64,000 bases of DNA, from contig RPFO01002013.1 of NCBI GenBank assembly GCA_009746045.1, forward strand, positions 90,001-154,000, written 5' to 3'. The DNA is from Mesostigma viride (Eukaryota > Streptophyta > Mesostigmatophyceae > Mesostigmatales > Mesostigmataceae). Shown here one piece after another: positions 19,741-30,877 of the stretch; positions within the stretch are counted from its first letter, which is position 1, and each line of letters begins with the position of its first letter. The translations under genes were made by a program, and so were the position numbers. The notes under the pieces are model-generated. The model ran no database searches. It was given only the letters and a program-made list of their open reading frames with translations, and was not told where the DNA came from.

Positions 19741-22234
19741 ACAGCACTGGTCAAATCAGGGCAATCAAAATCGCTTCATTAAAATGATTAAATAATAAAT
19801 GTTTATAGCCGTCAAGAACCTATCGATTCATACTAGCCATTCAGAGGCTGTTCTGAAATTGTAACCATTGATCATTTAATGAATCATCTATACAACACTG
19901 TTATGGCTTTATGACACATCCGTCATTGCCTTTCATCTTATACGATGGCAGCTAGTGGTTAACGAAGCTGGTCGCTTGCTAGGGCATCATGCTGACCGCT
20001 CCCATTTCATTCCCGTGGTGCCTGCAAGAATCCAAGCAAGCCGCGACACAATATGCAAGAGAACAAAAAGATATCAGATCCTTGACATAGACATCACAAT
20101 TCTACAAGGAAGAGCTCGCCAGCACCTAACGGTCCATGCAGCAAATGTGTAGAATACGATTTAAGACCCAACACTCACTCTTATGGCAAAGCAGCCCATA
20201 CACATGAATCACACCATGCGCCAGATGTCACACGAGCAAGCCACAACGTTGTCGTCGGATCAGAAAGCAACAAACGTGAAAACGCTAGCGGCCCAAATCT
20301 GAGATTCCGCGGAACAGAGAAAATAAGAAAGCTCAGAAGCTACCAGCAAGGGATCGAACATAGGACCTTTGGCATGATGTCGCGGCTGTGTGAGTCTCCT
20401 GATCCGAAGGCATCTCACTTAAGTAACGTTTCGAAACAGCCAAACTGCGAAAAACCTCTTACCGGAGAGTTTTGCCAATATCAAGGAGACAACCAGCGCA
20501 GGTCAGAAATCGGGAGAATCCGGACCATGGTAGCTCGAGCCTGCCGTTATCTTGTCCGCGCTGTCGAGCCGTGCAGGATTATGAATATGAATGGAGATGG
20601 AAATGTGTAGCCTTACATGCGAAATAATGGCCGGCTGACGTGAAGAGCGACTAGATGACCTAGACGGTGGGGCCGGAAACAGCTTGCTTGTTTGTGTTTC
20701 ATCGTGGGCAACGAGTCCAACGACTACTTTCTCTGGGTTGCAAACTGCGGCAAATTGAACGCAAACCTCATCATGAAATCTTGACCGTCGAAATGTAACG
20801 ATCCGACGACTTATGCAGTATGCCGCGTAATTTTTTGCGGGAGAGCCGTTGGGCCGGTTCCCGACGCGGGCGACCAGTGGTTTGCATTAAGTTAACTTAC
20901 CTGAAGTTTTCCAACAGAAGTTACCCAAGCCGCACGATGGCACTCATCGACGGCCTCAGTCTTTTGACGCGTCGGCCCGGATTTTGGGGGCACCCAATTT
21001 GACCCCAACGGTACCTACCGACAAAGGGCATACATTACCTTTCACGCGCACCACGACACCTTCGAGTTCTGCTATGGCGGTGGTGCCGTGGGGCCCGCAT
21101 CAGACTGCGGGCCCTTATCTTCTATGGCGGTGCTGCCGTTGGGCCCGAATCAGACTGCCGGCCCTTATCTTCTATGGCGGTGCTGCCGTTGGGCCCGAAT
21201 CAGACTGCAGGCCCTTTATGCAGGCGGGCCCTTAATGCATGTCACTTATTTATTCTTCTGCATACAAATATGAAGCAATGAAGTCGTGTCCTCCGGATTT
21301 TTGCATTTGCACCGTGTGCAGTTCTTGGACGTTTGGAAACATGCATGGCATATGGCTAATGTAATGACTGACTAGCTAGACCGTTTCAGTGGTTTTTCAT
21401 TTGCGGTTATTTCCTCGTAAATGGTGGGAAAGCGATCGCTGCAATGGTTCTCACCACTAGACACTCCCGGCCAGCGAAGCCCGATTAACGTCCTCATCAA
21501 GCAACCTGTTTCCGGCCCCACTGTATAGGTCATCTTACAGTCGCTCTTTGCGTAAGCCAGCCATAATTTCAATGAACAAGGCTACACATTTGCATAGTCT
21601 TTTCTTGGTTATCGGTGTGCCTTTGTTTGAATGCAGGGGGGGTCGCTGTGCCGACACAACGCGTTCAACGTGCTGGGCATCAAATGAGGGCTCTGGGCGA
21701 CCACCAGTGCCCGACTAGTGTCACCACTGCCTTCCGGACCTGAGGGCGAGGCTGCAGCCGGAGCTGCAGACGTATTTTCAGGGCTTAGCGCAGCCGCCAG
21801 GCTGCCTGTGTCGAGGAGCGTTTGCTCATCACATATTGCGCAATAGCTTCGGAAAATTATATCAGCGTGTGCGTCTTAGAAAGACGAAGCGATTGTGATG
21901 TTCACAGCCGATTTCGGTGCCCAAACGAGAAAGTTATGATCTCCGCTGTCAGCCATGGCTACCTCGTGGCTCGCGGCTTTGATGGTACATTGGCTATATT
22001 GTATGATAACCCTATAATGCACCTTAGTGGTGCTGAGTTTTTTTTCACATTAATGACTTAATGAAATAAAGCTCATGATTTTTCTCGTGGTATACTGTTG
22101 GGGCAGGCGCAGGCGCAAGAAGTCTCCTACGGTTGACAAACACCATATGTAGCAGGTTCACCTGACAACCATGCCAATATTTTGATGATTGAATGAATAA
22201 AGATGCTTTTCTTGTCGTTTTACGCCTGACATTT
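19741..22234. other. CACTA internal region, no recognisable gene
   Basis: Frames are short (up to about 80 codons), with no transposase motif. It includes the 50-bp tandem repeat at 21071-21220. It may be captured host sequence or a decayed transposon interior. Confidence 0.5.
21071..21220. repeat. 50-bp tandem repeat x3
   Basis: Three consecutive 50-bp units start CTATGGCGGTG and contain GGGCCCG and CAGACTGC. The second and third are nearly identical; the first is slightly diverged. Each can pair internally through GGGCCC. Confidence 0.85.
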
Positions 22235-22517
22235 TTGTCGGTTTAGCACTTGTGTTTTTACCACTTGTGTGCATGCTCATGTGGTATTTTTTACCACTTT
22301 TTATCACTTCTTCGGTTTTACCACTTTTTATCACTTTTTACCACTTGCACAAGCCTTTTACCACCAAAAAGTGGTAAAATATACCCACTTTTTTACCACT
22401 TTTTATCACTTTTTATCACTTTTTATCACTTTTTATCACTTTTTACCACCCTTAGACCTCTTTTACCACCTCGAGGTGGTAAAAAGGTGGTAAAAAGTGA
22501 TAAAAAGTGGTAAATTT
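22235..22517. repeat. CACTA right subterminal repeats
   Basis: An array of TTTTACCAC/TTTTATCAC words is the inverted counterpart of the left array. It includes a run of five TTTTTATCAC-like units near 22400-22445. Plus-strand frames here (FYHFLSLF repeats) are shadows. Confidence 0.8.
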
Positions 22518-22867
22518 ACCACCCCCGAGTTCCTAGTGCCGCCAGACCCGGGTTATCCGGTTCTGGACGGGCCGAGTGTAGTTGATGCTAGTGACGTGGT
22601 CGCATGGCATTGCAGTGTACAGTTGTCCACTGGTGAGGTGCTGCAGGTAGCACCGCCATAGGCATATAGGCGTAGCATTGGGGAGTGCCGCAGCACCCGA
22701 GTTTGCCCAGACGTTCCATTCTGAGCCCTCAGCTTCCATTGCTCTCTCATTGTATTAGTACTAATACAATCATCATTCGCTCTCAGCTTCAGCAGTTGTT
22801 CGTCGTCCCTAGTCTCCATCCAACTTGGACTGAAAAGTTCGTTATTTTTTTCGACAAGCAAAAAAAT

Positions 22868-24416
22868 ATGGCTTCCAACAACGGCAACAACGGCAACAAC
22901 AACAAGGGGAAGGCGCCTGCAAGGCGCACCTCACCCCGACTGTCGCCGGAGGGCACGCCCTCCACCAACGATGCGAGGGTGACGCCCAACGTCACCTTCC
23001 GCACGGTGGTCGCCGACCACCCCAGGCGTCGGACCCCGCAGGTGGGGCCCGGCGCCCGGGGGATGGCGAGCGGTCGCCGTTTGCCACTGGCGGTTCGTCC
23101 GCCATGGCACCTGGGGGGCAGGTCCCCCGGGCACGTAATTCCCCCGTCGCAGGTGACGGGGGTCGTGAGCGGAGTGATTCCTCGGAGGAGGATGGGGAGG
23201 TGCAGCCTGCGAGGTCACGGCCTTCGCTCGAGATTTCGACACAGACGCCTGCGACGTCTGGTAATCTTTCCGTGGGCCGACAGATGGCCATCATGGACAT
23301 TGACCGGTATGGGGAACATGTTCCGCCCCCGGTCGCGTTCGGGCGCCCACCCCATTTTCTCCCCATTGGGGAGGACGACATCCCAGCGTTCATTTCGGTG
23401 AACGGCTGGATCATACATCAACGTTTTCAGCTGCTTCCAGATGAGCCGATCCATGCGATAGAGGTTCATCGGGTGCAAACGCAGATCGAGGGGCGTTTGA
23501 GGATGCAGTTCCCCTGGTTCAGGTGGCAGTTTGGCTGTGGTGTTTCGCCAATCGGCCGAGGCGCAACCCCGGCACTGTTGATCAGTGGGCGTCCAGGCAG
23601 CGTCAGAGAGAGGCGCTGCGCGTGGTCGCCAGACAGGAGATCACGCTGACTCCGTTGGGGCCGTGGCCCCAAGTCACGCCAGTTGGCTGGGGCCCGGAGA
23701 GGCGTGAGGCGGCTGCGATGCCGCCTGCGACGGAGCGCGGGGCGGCAGACGCCCCCAACACGCCCATGGGTGGTGAAGCCACCCAGGACCCTCTGGCAGG
23801 TCAGAGGGTCCAACCTCAGCCGCAGGCTCCCCCGCCCAGCGTGGGGGGCCAGGTGGCTGAGGAGGCCACCGGGGTCGCAGGGACCCCGGCGGCGACACAA
23901 GCGCCCGGGGTCGCAGGGACCCCGGCAGCGACGCCGGCGCCTCCGGCGCTGGCGGGGGATGCAGCCCCCATGGAGGGTGTCACGGGCACCTCCAGCGGCT
24001 CTGGGGGGCAGGCCCCCTCTAGCCGCAACAAGGACAAGGCCCTGGCAGGGCCGGAGGGGCCTCAGGGTCCCACCAGCTGGGCAGCAGCCAGCACTGCTGG
24101 AGGCGACCTGGAAGGTCGGACTTCATCACCCTGGTGATGAGGCCGTGTGGCGTGCCATACAGACAGCCACAGCCTCCTTCCGTGGGCTGGCCGACAGGAG
24201 CCAGCAGATGCACGTCGCGGAGGCGGGCAGCCTGGTGTGTGCGATTATCACGCACATCCTGGGCTGCCCAACCTCCAAGAGGGCACACGCAGGGTGTGCG
24301 ACGACCTGCTGCCTGCCCTGCAGGCTCTCCTCTCAGGGAGGAGGGTGCAGGGCAGCAGGGTTCGCCTGGTGCGACTCCTGGAGCTCCTGCACAATGCCAT
24401 CCTGAGGGGCGGGTAG
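22868..24416 (+). pseudogene. Element C ORF1 (upstream of gag), frameshifted
   Basis: The ATG at 22868 (MASNNGNNGNNNKGK) lies 42 nt after the left LTR. The coherent reading moves from frame 2 (to about 23130) to frame 1 (23104-23580, including HFLPIGEDDIPAF) to frame 3 (23523-24130, Pro/Ala/Gly-rich), and then another frame to a stop at 24416. It shares with ORF1 of element A the local motif V-x-PVGWGP and a Pro-rich low-complexity second half, so the two are probably homologous. Its function is unknown; it lies where copia elements normally begin gag. At least two frame changes mean it is decayed in this copy or mis-sequenced in GC-rich DNA. Confidence 0.5.
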
Positions 24417-24467
24417 GTGGTTGCCTACCTGGCTGCATCATGATTTACTAACCCTACTGACGATGAA

Positions 24468-24920
24468 GTGTCCCTCTCTCCCACCTTCCATGATTGGGAG
24501 GAGGCCCGCAGCAGGAGGCGGGAAGTGACACACACTCACACCCCCACCCAGCCCACCCCTATGTTGTCTAACCCTCCTACACAGCCCATGTTTGCCCCTC
24601 CTGCTCAGCTCACTCAAGTAGCACTTCCCTCTCAGCATGTCTCTCCTGTGAATGCTGCAGCAGCAACACCATCTTCTCCCTCTCCCCCTGCATCCCCCTC
24701 TAGGTTGCCCACTTACAATGAAAACCGTCCTGTGGATAGGATTAATGTCAGGGGGCTGCCTGAGGGGTATACTAGGGAGCAGGGGAATCATGCACTTCTC
24801 TCTCTTCAGCTGGCTAGGGAGGAACTGAATGTCAAGAATTGGTTTGGATCTCTCATGCAGGGGGATTTTTACCATCAGTCCTCTCTCAGATTCAGAATCT
24901 CATCTTGTCTTCCAGCGTAG
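24468..24920 (+). pseudogene. Element C gag 5' part, out of frame with the main frame
   Basis: This frame carries the gag N-terminal region (VSLSPTFHDWEEARSRRRE...NRPVDRINVRGLPEGYTREQG...LAREELNVKNWFGSLMQGDF). It matches D at 61215-61640 residue for residue over long blocks (DRI-VRGLPEGYTR, LAREELN-KNWFG). It stops at 24920, while homology continues in the frame of the following ORF (QRRYPKWQDTQ). One or two indels at about 24870-24900 separate them. Confidence 0.7.
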
Positions 24921-25527
24921 GTATCCCAAGTGGCAGGACACGCAGGCTAGGGCAGTTTGGGAGGCTTTCATGAAGGAGCTAACTGACCTCCTCTCCACCC
25001 CCTCATCTGTGGACATATATGGGGCATTCAGGTGGGTAGAGGAATACAGGGTCACATCAGTGGACTATGTGGCTGAGACAAAGAAATATGAGCTAGCCAT
25101 CAAAGCACGTCCTGATGTCCAGCAGCTAGATCACAAGTTCTTGCTGCGTTCCTTCCTTGAGAAACTCAAACTTGACAAAAACACCTACGCTATGCTTGCA
25201 ACAGGAATGGCAAAGTACTGGGAGGACATGAAGGAGGCATTGGATTATATCAAGCTGGCCTTGGCTCCCCTTAGCCAGGGGGCCATGGGCACCTCTGTAA
25301 AGAGGGTCAGGGGGGAAGAGAGGGAGGAGGAGGATAGGGAGAGGGAAGACAGGAGCAAGAGACCTGTCACTATGGCAGAAGTCAAGTCCCTGCTGGGACA
25401 AATGTTTAAGGGCAAGGGCAAGGGCAAGGGCAAGGGCAAGGGCAAGGGCAGGGGCTGGGGCAAGGGCAAGGGTAAGGGGCAGTCTCCCTCCAAGGGGGGC
25501 AGCTCCAGCAACAACAACAACAACAGC

Positions 25528-25601
<74 letters not shown>

Positions 25602-28600
25602 GAAGCAGGACAAGGAGGACAAGTCTTCTCAGCGGTGCACCCGCTGTGGCATGAAGTACCACCTGCGGCCCACCTGCCGCAAGAACGTGGACGAGCTGGG
25701 GCATTTGGACGTCCTGTGCCACAAGTGCCACGGGCCGCCCCACGGTGACCCCAAGGACTGCAAGCGGCCTCCTTACGGCAAGAAGTGTGAGTCTCCCTCT
25801 CATGCTGGCTTGAGTGTGCCTGCTTCACCTCTTTCATCTGCATGCCCCACTGTCAGAGCAGTGAGCAGTTCTGGAAAGGTGCTACAGCTGGTTTCAGAAG
25901 ATTATGTCTCTAAACCAACCTTCACATCTATGGTTCCCAAGGTGTGCAGAGTGTCCCCAGCAGAGGATGCTCAGATCAGTTTTCAGGAGCTTGCTTTGCA
26001 GTTGCATTTCCTTTATGGGCATGAAGTGAGTGCAGAGGTGGTGGCAGCAGCAATAGGGGGGGCAGCACTCAGACGTGCATGCCAGGTGGTCAGATCCCAC
26101 TGCCAGCATTGTCAGTTCAATGCACCCAAACCCCCTAAGTGGCATGTAGCTACCCCACCTAAGTGCAAGGGCAGGGTGGTAGGAGATGTCTTTCATATCA
26201 AAGGACAATCTTACTTGGCACTTAAAGATGCATGGTCAAGGTACACAACCATTGAACCATTACCTGGAATGGACAAGACACAGTTGCTCAGGGCTCTCTT
26301 GATTGCTCAGGCCAGGTACTACCCTGTGGAGGCATTGTTACTGGATCAGCAGTTCACGTGTCTTGCCAATGAACCAGGGTGTGAGGCTATTGATCTGGCT
26401 GGGCTAGAAGATCATGAGAGGCAAGGCATTATTGAAAGGGCCATCAGGTCCATTAAAACCCTTGTAGCCAAAGAAGATGGCAATCTGCTGGCTGACAGTG
26501 GGTCATATGCTGACAGAGCTCTGTGGTCCACCAGGTTGTGCCAAGTCCTCAACAGGAGGCCACTCATGAAAACCCCACAAGGGGTGATCATTACACCAGA
26601 TGGATTGCATGCAGGCATTTATCCACCTGAGGTACTAGCCCTATACAACGCACAGCGAGCACAGACAGCTAGCAGGTTAGCTGTCAAGGATGCAAAGCAT
26701 CCACGTCCCACCTTCAGAGAAGGGGATCAGGTCCTATTCTACAAGGAGTCGGGACTAGGCAAGGTGGGTACCTGGCATGGGCCAGCCACCATCCTAAAGT
26801 TTAACACCACTGGCAGGACAGTGTTAGTTAAACACAATGACACGGGAAAGATTCACAGGTGTTCACCTCACAGGATGAAATTGTATTTTCCAACTGTGTC
26901 AGACGTGGCAGAGGAGGAAGAGCTGTTGGCCGACAGCCCTGTACAGTTGCCTGGCATCCCAGCGTTGCCCAGTGAGTGGTTGTTTGGAACACCCACTGGT
27001 GAGTGTGAGAGCCACACCCACTGTGACACCCAGGTCACCCTTGATGATTGCAGGCAGTCACTGCAGGCTTGGCCCCCTGCAGCAGAGGGTCACATTGGCA
27101 AAACAGGTGATCAGCAACCTATCACCTCTTCAAGTGTGAACATAGCTCAGCCACTAGCTGCACCTTCCAAACGCAGCCTAGCAGACGCTGTTCGCATTTT
27201 ACAAGCAGCTCATAGAGCCAAAGCTCAAACTGCTGCAGGATCAGCTAAGGTGGGGAAGGTTGGGCAGAATGACAATAGCCCATTTATGGTTGCAGTGGAC
27301 ACACAAGCCCAGGTCAGCATTATCAGTGCCCTGGCTGTGCCCCATATGCCTTTGGAACCTTCACCCTGGCACCATGTGGCTGATTTCTCAGGGCAGTCAT
27401 CCCTCAAGGTATTAGGTCAGGTCATGTTGACTATACTCGGTATCCCCACTCCTTTTCAGGTCTTGGAAGGTTATAAAGGGAATGCTTTGTTGGGGGATCC
27501 TTTTCTCTGTTACCCTGGTGTCCTCATCTCCAGTGATAGACTATCCATCCAGGACATGGGTGGTGTTGATCTGAATCATTTCAAAATTTCTCTTGAAAAA
27601 CTTCTTAACACCAACATTGCTTCTGTAAAATTTGCTACACCCAAGTATGCCCCAGGGCAAGAACCCTGTGTGGCAGACTTGGTTCACAACCAAAAACTTC
27701 ATCCCAACTCATTTGGATTGGGCAAGCATGATGTGGCTAAAATGTCTCCTCTTTCTTATGAACAGATAGAGCAAGACTGTCGCACACACATAGGATTCCT
27801 AAAATGGGTGGAGGCCTTTAACAAGGCCAGGGAAGAATGGGTAGTGCCAGATCCTCTTAGTCCTTCTCATACTCCACCTGTCACACCTATTGACAAAAAG
27901 CCTGCAGGGTGCAAGCACTTGCGCCTGAAGTTTGTGTGTAAACATAAGCCAGCAGCAGATGGGTCAGTCATCTTTCATGCTAGACCTTGTGTGACAGAGT
28001 TCAAGGGCACCACTGATCTGACAGAGGCAGAGTTGTACACGCCAGGCATTCAGCAAACATCCCTAAAAATCTTGCTGTCTGTCTTTGTGGGTCATCTCAA
28101 TGATGGGGATGACTATGTATGTAAGGCTACAGACATTAAAAGGGCTTTCCTGAAAGGCTCACCTGAGATAGCACAACAAGTGTGGCATGGTCAGGTGTAT
28201 GTAGTCTCCACTCCCAGAGTTTGGGCAAAACACATCCCTCAGCAGTACCTGAAAGCTAACATAGGTGTTGAAGGGCTGCAATCAGCTCCTCGCATTTTCA
28301 GGATGTCAGCTCAGGCTGTGTTTGAAAAGCTAGGGGCTAGATATGATGACATAGACCCTTGCTTCTTTGTGGTCCCACACCCTCATGGCATTCTCACCTT
28401 TGTGTGGCATGGGGATGATCAGCTGATTGCTGGGCCAAGGCGTGCTGTGGATGATTTTATTCAACAAGTGTCACAGCATTTTGAGATTGGCAAGCAAGTA
28501 GAGCTGGGCACCACTGCCATAAAATTTTGTGGCACAATGTTACAACTCCAGCAGCATCAAAACCAGTGGGTGTGTGCACTCTACTCTCCCAATGATTACA

Positions 28601-29346
28601 TGCACAGCTGCTTGGAGGTTTTGCAAACAAAAATCAAACCTGGAGCCTGTCCTACCATTAGAGGCAAGCTGGGGTGGTTGTGCTCAACGTGTGCACCTCA
28701 CCTGGCTGTGGTTAGCAGAGTTGATGATGATGTCTTGATGCAAGTAGGTCACAAAGCCATCACCAAAACTCTCCAGGAAGGCCCTCCCCTTATCTTGCAC
28801 TCCTTGGATCTCCACAAAACCATTCACATCCAAGCTATGATGGATAGTTCCATGGAGTCCAGGCAGATTACCAAGTTGCAGGCAAGGGAGTCAGGCTTGT
28901 ATTTTGTGCAGAATGATGATGCACCCTTGTCTCTCATTTCATGGTACAGCCGGTTGCATAGACGCAAGGCTGTCAGCAGCAATGCTGCTGAGTGCAGGGC
29001 AGTGGTGTCAGCAGTGCTTCATGCCAGGTACTTGAATCATGTGCTGGTTTGGTTGCAGATGCAAGCAGGCAGCAATGCTGGGGTGGTGGCACACTTGCTC
29101 ACTGACAGTCAGTCAGTCCTCAGTTTCCTTGCTAACCCCTATGCTGTGCACACTGATCTTGACTGGGTGGTCCTGAAACAGGAGTCCACCTACTGGGAGT
29201 CCACCCGTCACGTGGAGGACAAACACAACGCTGCTGATGCACTCACTAAAGTGCCTCAGCAGGCAGCTGACCAATACCAGCTGTTGTACCACTTGATGAA
29301 CCCCTATGGCAAGCAGGCAACCCTGCCCCATAGGGGGGACGCCTAG
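24829..29346 (+). CDS. Element C gag-pol polyprotein (gag-INT-PR-RT-RH)
   Basis: 1,505 open codons. Gag helices run to about residue 160. A GK-repeat basic tract (about 194-218), a poly-Asn run (about 226-258) and a CCHC knuckle (CX2CX4HX4C, 25636-25677) follow. Integrase: HHCC (LHFLYGH...CQHC, about 392-425), catalytic D in GDVFHIK (about 453), D in LLDQQF (about 505), E in GIIERAIRSIK (about 535), then a C-terminal GDQVLFYKE...GTWHGP domain. An aspartyl-protease-like domain follows: D824 in VDTQAQVSIIS, with GNALLGDPF about 60 residues later. RT: TDIKRAFLKG (motif A), WHGDDQLIAG (D1196, D1197). RNase H: MMDSS (D1339), AAECRAV, LLTDSQSV, NAADALTK. Canonical copia has PR before INT. The ATG at 24829 lies inside the overlap with the gag 5' frame and is not the original start. 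Confidence 0.9.
25409..25485 (+). repeat. GGCAAG microsatellite (Gly-Lys tract)
   Basis: Repeated GGCAAG hexamers encode GKGKGKGKGKGKGRGWGKGKGKG just before the zinc knuckle region. A homologous tract is at 62207-62260 in element D. Likely basic RNA-binding nucleocapsid sequence. Confidence 0.85.
25506..25602 (+). repeat. (AAC)n microsatellite, poly-Asn
   Basis: About thirty near-perfect AAC codons (a few AGC) encode Asn. Reverse-strand poly-Leu/poly-Val/poly-Cys frames here are shadows. Similar but independent (AAC)n runs occur in A at 37810-37845 and 37880-37911. Confidence 0.9.
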
Positions 29347-30414
29347 CAGGGTCCTGTTCACCAGGGCCGCCTAGGTCACCCAGTACCCCTTGGGCAGGTC
29401 CAAGGGGTAGGTTGTGGCTTCCAGCAAGGGGGGTTGGTTGGAGTCTGTTTTCATACATCTGCGTGCCCTATGCCCAATAAAATCTGTTTTGATTTTTTCA
29501 ACACCATGGAATTTCGTTATGCACACCTTCATAGGTGGGCATGGGATGTATCTCACATTCTTTCTCCACTAGGGCGTATGCCTTGGTGGATTGGCCTTGA
29601 GCTCAGTGGCTCAGGTGCCCCCATTCAAGTGGAGGGTCAAAGCTCCCTTGACAGGTGGTTACCCAGGACCCCAGTTCACTGTGGATATCCTGGGCCACCT
29701 GGCCTCACTGTTCAGTGGCAGTAAAGGCATGGGTGCTGTCATGTTGTCTAGTACAACGTTCTCAGCACAGGTGCAGGATGAAATATTCCTGTCACCTGTC
29801 ACCAGGACTTCAGTCACCCATGTGCAGGGCAGGGGTGGCTGGTCCCACACGTTGTGCAGGTGCAACGTGGCCAGGTCCAGGATGTCATAGTCCTGTCACC
29901 TGTCACTAGGACTTCAGCCCCCTCTGTGCAGGGCAGGGGTGGCTGGTCCTCACATGTTGTGCAGGTACAACATGGACAGTGCAGGGTGCAATAAACCTGT
30001 CCACTGTCACTACTCAGGTTGCAGGTAACCTGAGCTCAGTTGACCCAGCCTGGCTGGGCATTTTTTCTCTGAGTGGGCGATGATGATGGAACAACATGGA
30101 ACCTCTTAAACGGTTACCTTGGCATTTTTTTTACAATGGCTCTCTTGGCTGGTGATGCACTCCCTGGATAGGCAGACAGGCATAGCTATCTCCCTTGTGA
30201 GCTCGCGAGGAGGAGGAACTCCCCGGGCATGTTGAGCTAAACGTGATGCCATCACAAGTATTGCACGAGTTCTGGGGCCCATCTTTTTCAGTCCAGATGT
30301 TGCAGTATGGGTGTCAGTTGCTCAGCACCTCAGTCAGCTTGGAGTCAGTCTCCTAGCTGGGCAGGGTCAGGCTTGAAGTTGCTAGCCTTCAACCTGAAAG
30401 GAAAACATAATGGG
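29347..30414. other. Element C 3' untranslated region with about 104-bp tandem repeat
   Basis: Non-coding. Two and a half units of about 104 bp begin near 29768, 29872 and 29976 and share CAGGATG, CCTGTCACCTGTCAC, AGGACTTCAG and GTGCAGGGCAGGGGTGGCTGG. AATAAA occurs at about 29475 and 29990. The last bases, GAAAGGAAAACATAATGGG, abut the 3' LTR and are the likely polypurine tract. Confidence 0.6.
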
Positions 30415-30872
30415 AGTTAGATGAGATGCTTAGGCTGACACACGGATTTCCGGCCTGCGCGCCGCGTATCGCCTACCGCGGCTGAGCGGGACACCTCAGT
30501 ACAGTTCGGCAGGGTGTACGGTACTGAGGTGTCATGTGGACCGATGTGCGGTTAGTGCCAGACTGTGCCTAGACTCCAACTCGACCCGCCAGACCCGGGT
30601 TATCCGGTTCTGGACGGGCCGAGTGTAGTTGATGCTAGTGACGTGGTCGCATGGCATTGCAGTGTACAGTTGTCCACTGGTGAGGTGCTGCAGGTAGCAC
30701 CGCCATAGGCATATAGGCGTAGCATTGGGGAGTGCCGCAGCACCCGAGTTTGCCCAGACGTTCCATTCTGAGCCCTCAGCTTCCATTGCTCTCTCATTGT
30801 ATTAGTACTAATACAATCATCATTCGCTCTCAGCTTCAGCAGTTGTTCGTCGTCCCTAGTCTCCATCCAACT
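30415..30872 (+). repeat. C 3' LTR
   Basis: 458 bp, AGTTAG...CCAACT, intact. It contains the perfect 13-bp inverted repeat at 30490-30502 / 30521-30533. A TATTAGTACTAATA palindrome lies near 30800. It is followed directly by the GCTGA duplication and the rest of the J LTR. Confidence 0.92.
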
Positions 30873-30877
30873 GCTGA

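Larger units (their letters stand above)
19287..22538. mobile_element. CACTA (EnSpm)-like non-autonomous DNA transposon
   Basis: 3,252 bp with 19-bp perfect terminal inverted repeats CACTAGGAACTCGGGGGTG (19287-19305; reverse complement at 22520-22538). A CC duplication at the insertion point is inferred by comparison with the intact C LTR at 30583-30590. Both ends carry arrays of GTGGTAAAA / AGTGATAAAA in inverted orientation (19310-19600; 22235-22517), the subterminal repeat architecture typical of CACTA elements. CACTA elements usually make 3-bp duplications; here only 2 bp are unambiguous. No transposase frame was found internally. Confidence 0.85.
19114..22825 (+). repeat. C 5' LTR, interrupted by CACTA-like element
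   Basis: LTR bases are 19114-19286 and 22541-22825. Their sum, after removing the insertion and one CC target copy, is exactly 458 bp, the length of the right LTR. A 13-bp perfect inverted repeat (GACACCTCAGTAC / GTACTGAGGTGTC, loop 18 nt) lies near the middle of the left part. Confidence 0.9.
19114..30872 (+). mobile_element. Element C: Ty1/copia-type retrotransposon with non-TG/CA LTRs
   Basis: Two 458-bp LTRs (the left one split by a CACTA-like element) start AGTTAGATGAG and end CCATCCAACT. They differ by about one substitution. The target duplication GCTGA is at 19109-19113 and 30873-30877, and the rejoined J LTR matches the intact copy at 6382-6396. After the left LTR a TGGACTGAAAAG sequence (22827 onward) is a possible primer-binding site. 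GAAAGGAAAACATAATGGG precedes the right LTR. The internal part holds a broken upstream ORF1 and a 1,505-codon gag-pol frame in the order gag, zinc knuckle, INT, PR-like, RT, RNase H. Very recent insertion judging by LTR identity. Confidence 0.92.

Noticed and set aside
25245-25843. Minus-strand poly-Leu/poly-Val/poly-Cys ORFs
   Set aside because: Antisense of the (AAC)n and GK repeat tracts in C gag.
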